Below, in pieces: positions 26,014 through 33,884 of a DNA stretch of 64,000 nt. Position 1 is the first letter of the stretch. The number at the start of each line of letters is the position of its first letter. Source of the stretch: an uncultured bacterium. GTDB taxonomy: Bacteria; Cyanobacteriota; Vampirovibrionia; Gastranaerophilales; Gastranaerophilaceae. Below the pieces are notes generated by a model. The model saw nothing but the letters and a program-made list of their open reading frames with translations, did no database searches and was not told where the DNA came from. Both the position numbers and the translations under genes were made by a program. Location: positions 62,001 to 126,000 of the forward strand of contig CACZCH010000004.1 in the NCBI GenBank assembly GCA_902779645.1, written 5' to 3'.

Positions 26014-26851
26014 GAACTTCTTGTGTTTCTTTGTCTTTATTTTTACGTTGATAGCTGGAGTTATTGTAGCTTTTTTCTATATGTTTAACATTGTATTTTT
26101 TACTCCACCCAATAAGTTTAGTATTTTCTAATCCTTTATGAACCAATACATTCGAAAGTGCAAATTTTACATTCTTGCAATTCAAATAATCAAGTAATTC
26201 AAGAAGTTGTTCTTCCTCATTTCCCCCCCAGTTTTTAAATCCGCGTTTCCCGTCATTATATGAAGCATTTGATATTAAATACGGCGGGTCTGCATAAACA
26301 AAATCATTTTCCCCTAAATCCATATTGTATAAAAAAGTAAAATCTTTTGAATAAAATTTAATATTTTTACTTTGCAAAGCTTTTAAAAAATTAATTAAAT
26401 TCTCTTCTATTGTTTTATTGTATTCACTTCTCATTTTTCCGAACGGAGTATTAAATTCATGTCGTGAATTAAACCTTATTTGGTGATTAAAAGAATAACA
26501 AGTCAGTATAAACAAATCCAAAATGTTTTTTGTCTTGTTATATTCACTTCTCAGAGTTAAATATCCATCGATGTTATCTATGCTTAAAGAGAATTCTTTT
26601 ATGCGTGAGTAAATTTTGTCAATAACATTTGTTCCTTCTTTTTGAAAGTATTCAAACATTTGGGATAAAAATAGGTTGTGGTCGTTATATACAATACTTT
26701 TTGCTTTAACATTTATACCCACATTAAAACCGCCTCCAAAGAGGTCAATAAAAGTTCCAATGTTTTTAGGAAAACAAGGTATGATTGAGTCTAAAATTTT
26801 ATATTTGCCTCCTGTGTAGTTTAAAGGAGATTTGATATATTTTGACATCAT
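25991..26851 (-). CDS. D12-class (Dam-like) DNA adenine methyltransferase
   Basis: 286 residues. Alpha-class order: N-terminal NYTGGKYKIL, motif I FIDLFGGGFNVG near residues 34-45, motif IV ADPPY near 190. Transfers a methyl group from AdoMet to N6-adenine. The ATG overlaps the stop of the upstream methyltransferase gene as ATGA, with AAGGAAG as ribosome site, so the two are translationally coupled. The 3' end overlaps the convergent Mod-like gene by 23 bases. Confidence 0.87.
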   Translation of the reverse strand: MMSKYIKSPLNYTGGKYKILDSIIPCFPKNIGTFIDLFGGGFNVGINVKAKSIVYNDHNLFLSQMFEYFQKEGTNVIDKIYSRIKEFSLSIDNIDGYLTLRSEYNKTKNILDLFILTCYSFNHQIRFNSRHEFNTPFGKMRSEYNKTIEENLINFLKALQSKNIKFYSKDFTFLYNMDLGENDFVYADPPYLISNASYNDGKRGFKNWGGNEEEQLLELLDYLNCKNVKFALSNVLVHKGLENTKLIGWSKKYNVKHIEKSYNNSSYQRKNKDKETQEVLICNYKL

Positions 26852-27876
26852 ACTTCCTTCCTTGCATAAAAAATCAACTCTTTCAGATTACCTTCACAGT
26901 TACATTTCCCCCTGCATTTACCCCTGCTTTTGAACCTTCTGTAATCTATTTCATACATTTTATAGTTTGTACCGTATTTACACAGTACATTTTCTATTTC
27001 ATTTATCCCCATAAGTCCTTCCGTACTGTAACTCACAATGATATGTTTGAATTTTGCATTTTTAACTAAATCTTCAAAAGCATTTAGCACTACTTTCTTT
27101 TTACAGTAATCGGATTTTATTTCATTCTCTCTTATACCTGTTACACCTTTAAGAATAGGGAAATCATATTTTGCAACTGTTTCGAGGAGGTGATAATTAG
27201 ATGAGTATTGACGCTTGTTGTACGGCGGGTCGATATATAAAATATCTCCTTCAATATTTTTTATCAGAGTATTTGCGTCGGTGTTAAACGCGGTATTATT
27301 CTTTTTATTATCAAGAATTTCTATTTCTTTTAGTGTTAAATCCTTAAGCGCCCTTTTGTCCCAGAATTTGTTATAAGCTCCATAAGTTCCGGAAATATTT
27401 GAGACAAATGGTATTGCTTCAATTAAGACTGCAATCAAATAGTAAAATTCGGATTCATTTATCTTTTCTTTTTTTAACCAATCATTAATCTTAGTTCTTA
27501 TAAAGTCTATTTTTAGCGCGTTTTCTCCGCTAAGATACATTCTGCCTCCTGCGGGAGAGTAATTATTCAAGCAAAAACGCTTTTTATTGGGTAAACTTTC
27601 GATCTCATTTTCTTTTAAGTTATTAAAATACTCTACAGGATCAAATCCAAGCTTGTTAAAATTTGGTCTTATGTTATTTTCTATAACCCCTTTTTGGATA
27701 CAAAAAGAAAAATACATTAAGTCATTGGACAGGATTCTGAATCTGCTCTTAAAATAGTTTGCGACAGATGCCGTACCGGAAAAAATATCACAAAAAGATT
27801 CGGCAGATTCTATGTTTTCATCGATAACCCGCTCGATTTCTCCCAGTAATAACTTCTTACTCCCTATATAGCGCAT
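26848..27876 (-). CDS. Second D12-class DNA adenine methyltransferase
   Basis: 342 residues. RYIGSKKLLLGEI N-terminus, motif I CDIFSGTASVA near residues 29-39, motif IV IDPPYNKRQYSSNYHLLET near 210, typical of the larger M.FokI/M.MboII-like D12 enzymes. C-terminal RGKCRGKCNCEG gives three closely spaced cysteines that are unusual for the family. Coupled to the next methyltransferase; pairs of alpha-class enzymes commonly methylate the two strands of an asymmetric site. No ribosome site; TGATAAAAT lies six bases before ATG, suggesting a leaderless start. Confidence 0.87.
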   Translation of the reverse strand: MRYIGSKKLLLGEIERVIDENIESAESFCDIFSGTASVANYFKSRFRILSNDLMYFSFCIQKGVIENNIRPNFNKLGFDPVEYFNNLKENEIESLPNKKRFCLNNYSPAGGRMYLSGENALKIDFIRTKINDWLKKEKINESEFYYLIAVLIEAIPFVSNISGTYGAYNKFWDKRALKDLTLKEIEILDNKKNNTAFNTDANTLIKNIEGDILYIDPPYNKRQYSSNYHLLETVAKYDFPILKGVTGIRENEIKSDYCKKKVVLNAFEDLVKNAKFKHIIVSYSTEGLMGINEIENVLCKYGTNYKMYEIDYRRFKSRGKCRGKCNCEGNLKELIFYARKEV

Positions 27877-27916
27877 AGTTAAATTTTATCATAAATTAAG
27901 AAATAAAAAATGAAAA

Positions 27917-29065
27917 TTACAAATCAAACGGGTCATCTTCTTTGTAATAGTTTTTCTTTCCCTGTCTCATTTTATCATTTCGTTTTTTAACATCTTTTGC
28001 CACATTTTTGTATGCGTTATCCAAAGATATTTTTGCTATTGGTCTGTTTTTAGTCCTGTCGTTTACAGTAAGCCAATATGTATCTTTTATGTTGTTTACG
28101 CTGAATGATATTTTTCCGGCAAATCTGTCTCCCGGTTTTAACTGCGAGAAAAACAGCTTTGTGTCTCCGAAAATTGAAGGATTAAATATAGTATTATAGT
28201 CGTTTACCAAAGCTAAATCCATACCGGAAAATGTTTTCTTTGACATATTGGAAATAGAAAGGGATAAGGTTATAGTATTAACTTCTCCAAACGGGTCTTT
28301 TTCATAAAGAATATTTGCAATTCTGATATCAAGTCCGGGGTAGAAAAGCTCTTCGTCTCTCAAAGCTTCTTCTTTGTATACAGGAAGGTCAATACTTGAA
28401 ATCATTTTTAAGCGAATCTCATCTCCGGGGGATATAAGAACATTTTTACCTTTTCTATACAGTGACATGCCAAGTCCTATTGTTCCACCTATTGCTGCAC
28501 CGCCTGCTATGGTATATCCGTTAGAAGCAATTGCAGCCGCAGGTCCTAGGGCTTGAAGAGCAAAAAATCCCCCCATAACTCCGCCTGCAGCGGTATATCC
28601 TATATCTGTTGCTACGATTTTTCCCGTTTCTTTTATCGGATGGAGTTTTGTAGACATTTTCCCTTCAATATCTATTTCTCTTCCGTCGGGGGTAATAAGT
28701 TTATCAAAGCTCAGGTTTATATATCCGTTTCTTCCGAGACGTTTTGCTTCGCCGACTTGAGTAATTGTACCGTGTGCAATTGTACCTTTTGGAATAATAA
28801 CTCCTTTATCACTTACTACATCAGATGTTACTTTAGCAAAGAATTCATCTCCTTCAAGAGAAAAAGAGCCATCCAGTACTTGAGAGACCGTTAATCTTAT
28901 GTCGTCTTTTCTGTCTAGCGTATCTACTTTATCAGTAAATAAATCTTCTTGAGGACGTTTGTATGAATCATCATACTCCGCATGCCCCTGAAAGAAATCG
29001 CCTGCGTACACAGCAGGATTCAACAGCATTAAGCATGTTAATAATATGGCTAACCTCTTCCTCAT
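27917..29065 (-). CDS. Exported beta-rich protein with glycine-rich hydrophobic segment
   Basis: 382 residues with a Sec signal peptide (LAILLTCLMLLNPAVYAG, cleavage ~22). Residues ~65-150 form a beta module with an IPKGTIAHGTITQV segment and LITPDGREIDIEG, a pattern reminiscent of the VirB10/TrbI C-terminal barrel and shared with the protein at 45566. Residues ~155-210 are Gly/Ala-rich and hydrophobic (GGVMGGFFALQALG..AIGGTIGLGMSLY), possibly membrane-inserting. The C-terminus is lysine-rich. Envelope protein of unknown function. No ribosome site; promoter directly upstream. Confidence 0.6.
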   Translation of the reverse strand: MRKRLAILLTCLMLLNPAVYAGDFFQGHAEYDDSYKRPQEDLFTDKVDTLDRKDDIRLTVSQVLDGSFSLEGDEFFAKVTSDVVSDKGVIIPKGTIAHGTITQVGEAKRLGRNGYINLSFDKLITPDGREIDIEGKMSTKLHPIKETGKIVATDIGYTAAGGVMGGFFALQALGPAAAIASNGYTIAGGAAIGGTIGLGMSLYRKGKNVLISPGDEIRLKMISSIDLPVYKEEALRDEELFYPGLDIRIANILYEKDPFGEVNTITLSLSISNMSKKTFSGMDLALVNDYNTIFNPSIFGDTKLFFSQLKPGDRFAGKISFSVNNIKDTYWLTVNDRTKNRPIAKISLDNAYKNVAKDVKKRNDKMRQGKKNYYKEDDPFDL

Positions 29066-29072
29066 ATTTAAT

Positions 29073-29100
29073 ATTATACTCTATTTTGGTTTTTATTCAA
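29073..29100 (-). promoter_or_regulatory. Promoter of the exported protein gene, leaderless candidate
   Basis: On the minus strand TTGAAT (complement of 29095-29100), 16-base spacer, TATAAT (complement of 29073-29078), then seven bases to the ATG at 29065. The start point would fall at the start codon; no Shine-Dalgarno is possible. Confidence 0.55.
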
Positions 29101-29153
29101 TTTTTAACAAAAAAATATCGGATAAAAGTTGTATTGAGAGGTTTACGATATGT

Positions 29154-29735
29154 CTAAACTTTTATATTGCCGTTATAGATTTGATATCCATAAGCAGAAG
29201 GGTTCTTTTGCATATCTATATAGTTCTTTTGTACTCTGGAAGCTGTTGCATTGCGAATTAGAGGGGTTACAATATTACATGACAAAACGCTTGCACCTAC
29301 TGTCCCCATCGTAGTAACAAAGTTTTTATATGATTCGTAAGATTTGGAAACGTCAGAATTTTTTGGCAGTATATCGCCTACATTAAAGTCAAGCTTACCA
29401 ACTTTGTCTTTGTATACAGAATGTTTGTTAAGAATATCTCTTACGCTTTGCGGTGCAATTTTACCGGTAGTTGCCATTCTTGAAATAAATTTTTTGGTAA
29501 GCATTGTTATAGTGAAGAATGCACCTATATTTACAACCGCATCCATTATTTCTTGTGGTAGAAGGAAGCTTTTTTTCTCGGCAGAGATTTTATTGTTTCC
29601 TAAAATACCGCAGATTTGTGCCAATGAAGACAATCCCCAACCTAAAGTGCCTGTCGCAATAAGCATTTTAGAGGTATCTTCTTCAAAGTGCTTGCATATC
29701 CATTTAAAACTTTTTTGAAGTACTGAATTAGGCAT
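29154..29735 (-). CDS. Membrane-associated orphan protein
   Basis: 193 residues with two to three hydrophobic segments (MLIATGTLGWGLSSLAQICGIL, AVVNIGAFFTITMLT, TMGTVGASVLSCNIVTPLI). No signal peptide or known domain. Very strong ribosome site AAGGAGGT located inside the end of the upstream gene, overlapping it by 8 bases, so the two are coupled and probably interact. Function unknown. Confidence 0.65.
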   Translation of the reverse strand: MPNSVLQKSFKWICKHFEEDTSKMLIATGTLGWGLSSLAQICGILGNNKISAEKKSFLLPQEIMDAVVNIGAFFTITMLTKKFISRMATTGKIAPQSVRDILNKHSVYKDKVGKLDFNVGDILPKNSDVSKSYESYKNFVTTMGTVGASVLSCNIVTPLIRNATASRVQKNYIDMQKNPSAYGYQIYNGNIKV

Positions 29736-30375
29736 TAGCTACCTCCTTCAGTGTTTCAGAATCTTGTTTTAGTTCATTTCTCATTGATTTCTTTGATTTA
29801 TCGTTAAGCAGGTTTGTTAAAATAATTGTTAGCGGAGCATCAAGAACAAAATTTGTAACGCACATTGCACCAAGAGCCAGTACCATTGCAAGTGTAGCGC
29901 GATAATTTTTTAAATGAGTTTCGTTTTTAGAAAGTTTTTCGATGTAATCAATTGGGAGAAGAGCTTTACTGTATTTACCTTTTCCAAACGGATTTGTCAT
30001 TTTTTCAACAAGTTTGTGTATAGGTCCTCTTACTACAAACATACCTACAAGCGTCCCTGCGACGATTTTAGCAATAGTTCTGTTTCGGGAAACAGTTCTT
30101 GTTTCATCGTCTACTCTGTGGTTGTAGTAGTCAATTGTCGGCTGTGTAAGAAGTGCAGTTGCTCCTAATATACCTCTGTTCCACATAGGATGTGAAAACC
30201 AGTATGTTGTTTTATCCCAATTTTTAATTGAATTTTTACTCTCTTTAGAAGTGTGCGAAGGAGACGCATCGATGACATATTGCTCGAAACGCCTAAACTG
30301 TCTTATAAGCCAATTCGGGTTGTTTGGTTTTCCCTGCATGGATATATTGCTGGTATTAACAGGATAAATATTCAT
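29728..30375 (-). CDS. Membrane orphan protein with N-terminal ISMQGK tag
   Basis: 215 residues from ATG 30375 with GGAAGAAG upstream; the frame is open further to 30405 but without a site. The N-terminus contains NISMQGKP, a variant of the recurring tag with Met in place of Phe. Hydrophobic segments at ~105-125 (IAKIVAGTLVGMFVVRG) and ~155-190 (ATLAMVLALGAMCVTNFVLDAPLTIILTNLL). Coupled with the next membrane gene. No known family. Confidence 0.65.
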   Translation of the reverse strand: MNIYPVNTSNISMQGKPNNPNWLIRQFRRFEQYVIDASPSHTSKESKNSIKNWDKTTYWFSHPMWNRGILGATALLTQPTIDYYNHRVDDETRTVSRNRTIAKIVAGTLVGMFVVRGPIHKLVEKMTNPFGKGKYSKALLPIDYIEKLSKNETHLKNYRATLAMVLALGAMCVTNFVLDAPLTIILTNLLNDKSKKSMRNELKQDSETLKEVANA

Positions 30376-30568
30376 ACAACACTTCTTCCATGTATATAAA
30401 AACATTTGCTAATCAGAAATTGACATATTTTTTACAAAAGTTAACAAATATAATATGAATGTTGTTAAATTACTAAAATAACTAAAATAACCTACTCGGC
30501 TAATGTACTAAGAATCTTGGGTATTATTAAATAGACTTGTACAAGAAAATAGGAGGATTTTAAGAGCG

Positions 30569-31255
30569 ATGGTTACAGCAGTACAAACGGAAAAGAGTAT
30601 AATAAGCGTTATAATAATTGAAGATTTCAAGCTTACGCGTGTAGGACTCAGATGCGCATTAAATTCTAACGACGATATCAATGTTGTGGCGGAAAGTGAG
30701 AATGCGACAGATGGATTGCAGTTGATAGAACGGCATAAACCGGATGTTGTATTAATGGATTTAGGGCTTGCAGGTATGAACGGGATAGAAGCGACCCTAA
30801 AGCTCAGAGAAACAATGCCTGATGTTAAGGTTATAGCCCTAACATCCCACGATAGAGAAGAAGAGGTTATATCTGCTCTTTCTGCAGGAGCGATGGCATA
30901 CTGCCTTAAAGATATCGACCCGATAAAACTTGCAGATGTTATTCGAGACGTTAAGGAAGGTGTCTGCTGGCTTGATCCGGTTATTGCAAGAAAAGTCCTT
31001 GATTCTTTTCCGAAACAGGAAACTCTCGGAATTTTAAGCGACAGAAGCTCCGAAGAGGGTAGAGTTCCTTTGACTGAAAGAGAATATGAAGTTTTGAAAC
31101 ACTTAGTTGAGGGAAAAAGCAATACTGAAATTGCAAAAGAACTTATAGTAAGCGTGCACACAGCAAAAGCTCACGTATGTTCAATTCTTCAAAAAATGTG
31201 TGTAAACGATAGAGTCCAAGCGGCAGTAAAAGCCGTAAAAGAAGGTCTTGTCTAG
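30569..31255 (+). CDS. NarL/FixJ-type response regulator
   Basis: 228 residues. Receiver domain 12-130: acidic pair Glu18/Asp19, phospho-acceptor Asp64 in VLMDLGLAGMNG, Thr in IALTSHD and Lys in AYCLKDID. LuxR-type HTH at ~165-225 (LTEREYEVLKHLVEGKSNTEIAKELIVSVHTAKAHV). Activated by a histidine kinase that is not in the window (orphan). AGGAGG ribosome site. Single-gene unit ended by the terminator at 31271. Cyanobacteria carry many such regulators; targets unknown. Confidence 0.93.
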   Translation: MVTAVQTEKSIISVIIIEDFKLTRVGLRCALNSNDDINVVAESENATDGLQLIERHKPDVVLMDLGLAGMNGIEATLKLRETMPDVKVIALTSHDREEEVISALSAGAMAYCLKDIDPIKLADVIRDVKEGVCWLDPVIARKVLDSFPKQETLGILSDRSSEEGRVPLTEREYEVLKHLVEGKSNTEIAKELIVSVHTAKAHVCSILQKMCVNDRVQAAVKAVKEGLV

Positions 31256-31270
31256 TGTGAATATATAATA

Positions 31271-31312
31271 AAAAAGTTAATGCCAAAGTTTTCTTTTGGC
31301 ATTAACTTTTTT
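31271..31312 (+). terminator. Rho-independent terminator of the response regulator gene
   Basis: 17-bp stem (31271-31287 with 31295-31311) containing AGTTAATGCCAAA and its complement, followed by T residues. Confidence 0.8.
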
Positions 31313-31347
31313 ATTGTTTTATTGTATAATCTACTCGGGAGCAAAGT

Positions 31348-32484
31348 TTGAAAAAGATTAAAAAACATATAAAAATACAGTTGTTTAAACTCAAACACAT
31401 GAGACAGCTTGATAAATATCTTTTAAAACAGGTTATAGAGATGTTTATCATGGGTGTTCTTGTGTTCACTTCAATTATATTTGCTTCCGATACATTTATT
31501 ACTCTTATTAAACAGATATCAATGTATGGTATTCCGTTTAAGATAGCATTTTTAATAATTATTTTGCACTTGCCGTCAGTTTTCGTAATGACAATTCCGA
31601 TGGGAGTGCTTCTTGCAACCGTTATGACCTTAAACGGATTAAGTTTAAGCTCTGAGATTACTGTTATGAGAGCTTGCGGAATAGGGTTGAACAGAATAGC
31701 GAAGCCCATATTTATTTTTGCAATTATTATGTCTTGTATAAGCTTTGTAGTCAATGAAACAGTTGTACCTGTTATGACAAAACAGTCAACGGATTTGGCT
31801 CTTTATGCATTCAGTAAAAAAAATATTCCTGAAGGTAAAGAAAATTTTACTTTTAAAGAAGTAAAAGATGACGGAATGCTAAAACGTTTATTTTATGTAG
31901 GAAATTGCAGTGACGGACTTTTGCATAATATAACGGTGTTAGATGCATCAAAAGACGGTACTATACAGATTTTACAAGCAAAAGAAGGTACTACTGCTGA
32001 AGAAGGATGGCAGTTCCAAAAAGGTGCAATCTACACTGTAACTAATAGAGGAAATGCTCTTGATACAACTCTGTTTGAGGATACAAATATCAAATTCGGT
32101 ATGGATTTATCTGACGAGATGAACCGGAATTTAGCTAATGAACATAATTTTATCCAGCTTTGCAAACTCATACCAAAAACAAATCCGGAAGATAGGGGTT
32201 GGCTTACAATAAGTTTGTTTGATAAAATTGCACTTCCATTAACCACAATTGTTTTTGTTTTGATAGGAGTTCCGCTTGCAATAACTCCACCCAGAGTCAG
32301 GTATAACAGGGGATTTTTATTTAGCATTTTGATAATATTCGCATATTATCTTGTAAGAGCACTTTCTATATCCTTTGGTGAAGCGGGTTCACTTGCTCCG
32401 GTTCTCGCTGCTTTTATGCCGGATATTGTATTAACAATAATAGGTGTGGGTTTATATTACAGAAAAGTCTATACTATCTGTTAG
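31348..32484 (+). CDS. LptF/LptG-family lipopolysaccharide export permease
   Basis: 378 residues from a TTG start preceded by GGGAG. YjgP/YjgQ family: N-terminal LDKYLLKQVIEMFIMG, three N-terminal membrane helices, a periplasmic beta-jellyroll (~130-270, 'AKEGTTAEEGWQFQKGAIYT'), and three C-terminal helices. In the Lpt ABC exporter two such subunits extract lipopolysaccharide from the inner membrane; here a single gene may serve both roles, as in cyanobacteria. Supports a Gram-negative envelope. A TATAAT at 31325-31330 may be its -10 box. Confidence 0.85.
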   Translation: MKKIKKHIKIQLFKLKHMRQLDKYLLKQVIEMFIMGVLVFTSIIFASDTFITLIKQISMYGIPFKIAFLIIILHLPSVFVMTIPMGVLLATVMTLNGLSLSSEITVMRACGIGLNRIAKPIFIFAIIMSCISFVVNETVVPVMTKQSTDLALYAFSKKNIPEGKENFTFKEVKDDGMLKRLFYVGNCSDGLLHNITVLDASKDGTIQILQAKEGTTAEEGWQFQKGAIYTVTNRGNALDTTLFEDTNIKFGMDLSDEMNRNLANEHNFIQLCKLIPKTNPEDRGWLTISLFDKIALPLTTIVFVLIGVPLAITPPRVRYNRGFLFSILIIFAYYLVRALSISFGEAGSLAPVLAAFMPDIVLTIIGVGLYYRKVYTIC

Positions 32485-32499
32485 GAGGCAATTAGATAA

Positions 32500-33258
32500 G
32501 TGGACAGATATAGATTGATAGCTTCTATTGTTGTTTTATTGATATATCTGTTATCATTATATCCTTGGCAGACAATAGTTGTTACAGCTATTTTATGTAT
32601 CGGATATTTAATTATTAGGAATCTTGGCTCGGCAAATACTTCACGTCAGGCAAAAACAAGACGCAGATTGGAAGCTTTGTCTCAAGCAAAAATTTATTTA
32701 GCACCATATACCGATATATGGAAAAATTTAAGAGTCTCTAATAAATTCTGTACACTAAGATTAGCAAGAGACGGACAAACAATTACTGCAAAAGAAAGCA
32801 TAATATACGGGAATCGAATATTAAGAGTTATAAAATCTAAAGTGCATCCTATTGATGATTTGTGGGATATGCTATGCATGAGCTTTGATCATAATACTTC
32901 TTTTGAGGGTTTGGTTGAACTTTTTAGGCGATTTGAAGTTCAAGTATACATTGAAGGAGAAGTTGTACAAAAAAATCAGGTGCTTGATGTAAAAAATGTT
33001 AAAGAAAAAGAGAAACTTGATGTTAATAATGCTTCAGAGGTTGAACTTACTGCACTTCCCGGAGTTAGCATTGTTATGGCAAAAAAACTTATCAAAAAAC
33101 GTGAAGATATCGGCGGATTTAAGAGTGTAAGTGATGTTTGCATATTTTTAAGATTAAAACCCCATATGCAAAAACAATTAGAAGAGTTAATTTGTGTCAA
33201 AAAAATGAAGGGTAGTGTCAGCATAAAACGTTACGAAGAAAGAAAAATTGATTTGTAA
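32500..33258 (+). CDS. Membrane-anchored helix-hairpin-helix (ComEA-like) protein
   Basis: 252 residues from GTG with AGGAGG upstream. N-terminal hydrophobic segment (~8-40). Residues ~170-225 form a ComEA-type HhH domain: LDVNNASEVELTALPGVSIVMAKKLIKKREDIGGFKSVSDV. In competence, ComEA binds incoming DNA outside the membrane; here the anchor is followed by a basic linker and no other com gene is nearby, so a DNA-uptake role is only a possibility. It is cotranscribed with the lptF/G gene (15-base gap). Confidence 0.75.
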   Translation: MDRYRLIASIVVLLIYLLSLYPWQTIVVTAILCIGYLIIRNLGSANTSRQAKTRRRLEALSQAKIYLAPYTDIWKNLRVSNKFCTLRLARDGQTITAKESIIYGNRILRVIKSKVHPIDDLWDMLCMSFDHNTSFEGLVELFRRFEVQVYIEGEVVQKNQVLDVKNVKEKEKLDVNNASEVELTALPGVSIVMAKKLIKKREDIGGFKSVSDVCIFLRLKPHMQKQLEELICVKKMKGSVSIKRYEERKIDL

Positions 33259-33259
33259 T

Positions 33260-33853
33260 ATGAAGCTTAGAGTATTCAATATAATTAAAAACACAAAAGT
33301 AGAAGGTCCGGGGAATCGGTATTGTATATGGGTGCAAGGTTGCTCAAGACATTGTAGAGGGTGCCAGGCGGTTCATACTTGGTCACACAAAGGCGGTGAA
33401 TTGTATGATGTTGAAGTAATTCTAGATGATATATTTAATCAAAAAGATAAAATTGAAGGCGTAACTTTTCTGGGAGGTGAGCCTTTTGAACAGGCCGAGG
33501 CTTTGGGAATTATTGCACAAAAAGTAAAAGAAAAAGGTCTTAGTGTCCTTTGTTTTACGGGGGGTAAACTGGAAGAACTCAGAGAAAATCAGATTAATAA
33601 AAAGTTGTTAGATAATACAGATTTATTGATAGACGGCAAATTTATTGAAAAATTAACCGATTATTCCCGTCCGTGGTGCGGTTCAAGCAACCAAAGATAC
33701 CACTTTTTGACTGACAGATATAATGAAGAAATTTTTACAAAATATAAAAACAAAGTTGAGGTAAATATCTCAAAAAACGGGCAAATTTTTATGAACGGAA
33801 TGGGAAATTTTGATGAGATACTTCGTAAGGTTGATTTAATGGGGATTAAATAA
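33260..33853 (+). CDS. Radical-SAM activating protein (NrdG-like)
   Basis: 197 residues from ATG 33260; an upstream TTG at 33248 overlapping the previous gene is possible. Contains the 4Fe-4S/AdoMet motif CSRHCRGC (CxxxCxxC) near residue 28, the GNRYCIWVQGC lead-in typical of glycyl-radical-enzyme activases, and TFLGGEPFEQ (GGEP AdoMet motif). Family members activate anaerobic ribonucleotide reductase or related enzymes. The matching large subunit is not in the window. Follows the HhH gene by one base. Confidence 0.8.
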   Translation: MKLRVFNIIKNTKVEGPGNRYCIWVQGCSRHCRGCQAVHTWSHKGGELYDVEVILDDIFNQKDKIEGVTFLGGEPFEQAEALGIIAQKVKEKGLSVLCFTGGKLEELRENQINKKLLDNTDLLIDGKFIEKLTDYSRPWCGSSNQRYHFLTDRYNEEIFTKYKNKVEVNISKNGQIFMNGMGNFDEILRKVDLMGIK

Positions 33854-33884
33854 TGGTACTATAACTGAAAGACAGGAGAATAGT

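Noticed and set aside
30508-31161. Long open frame antisense to the response regulator
   Set aside because: Shadow of a clearly functional receiver/HTH gene; Ser/Ile-rich nonsense composition and no ribosome site.
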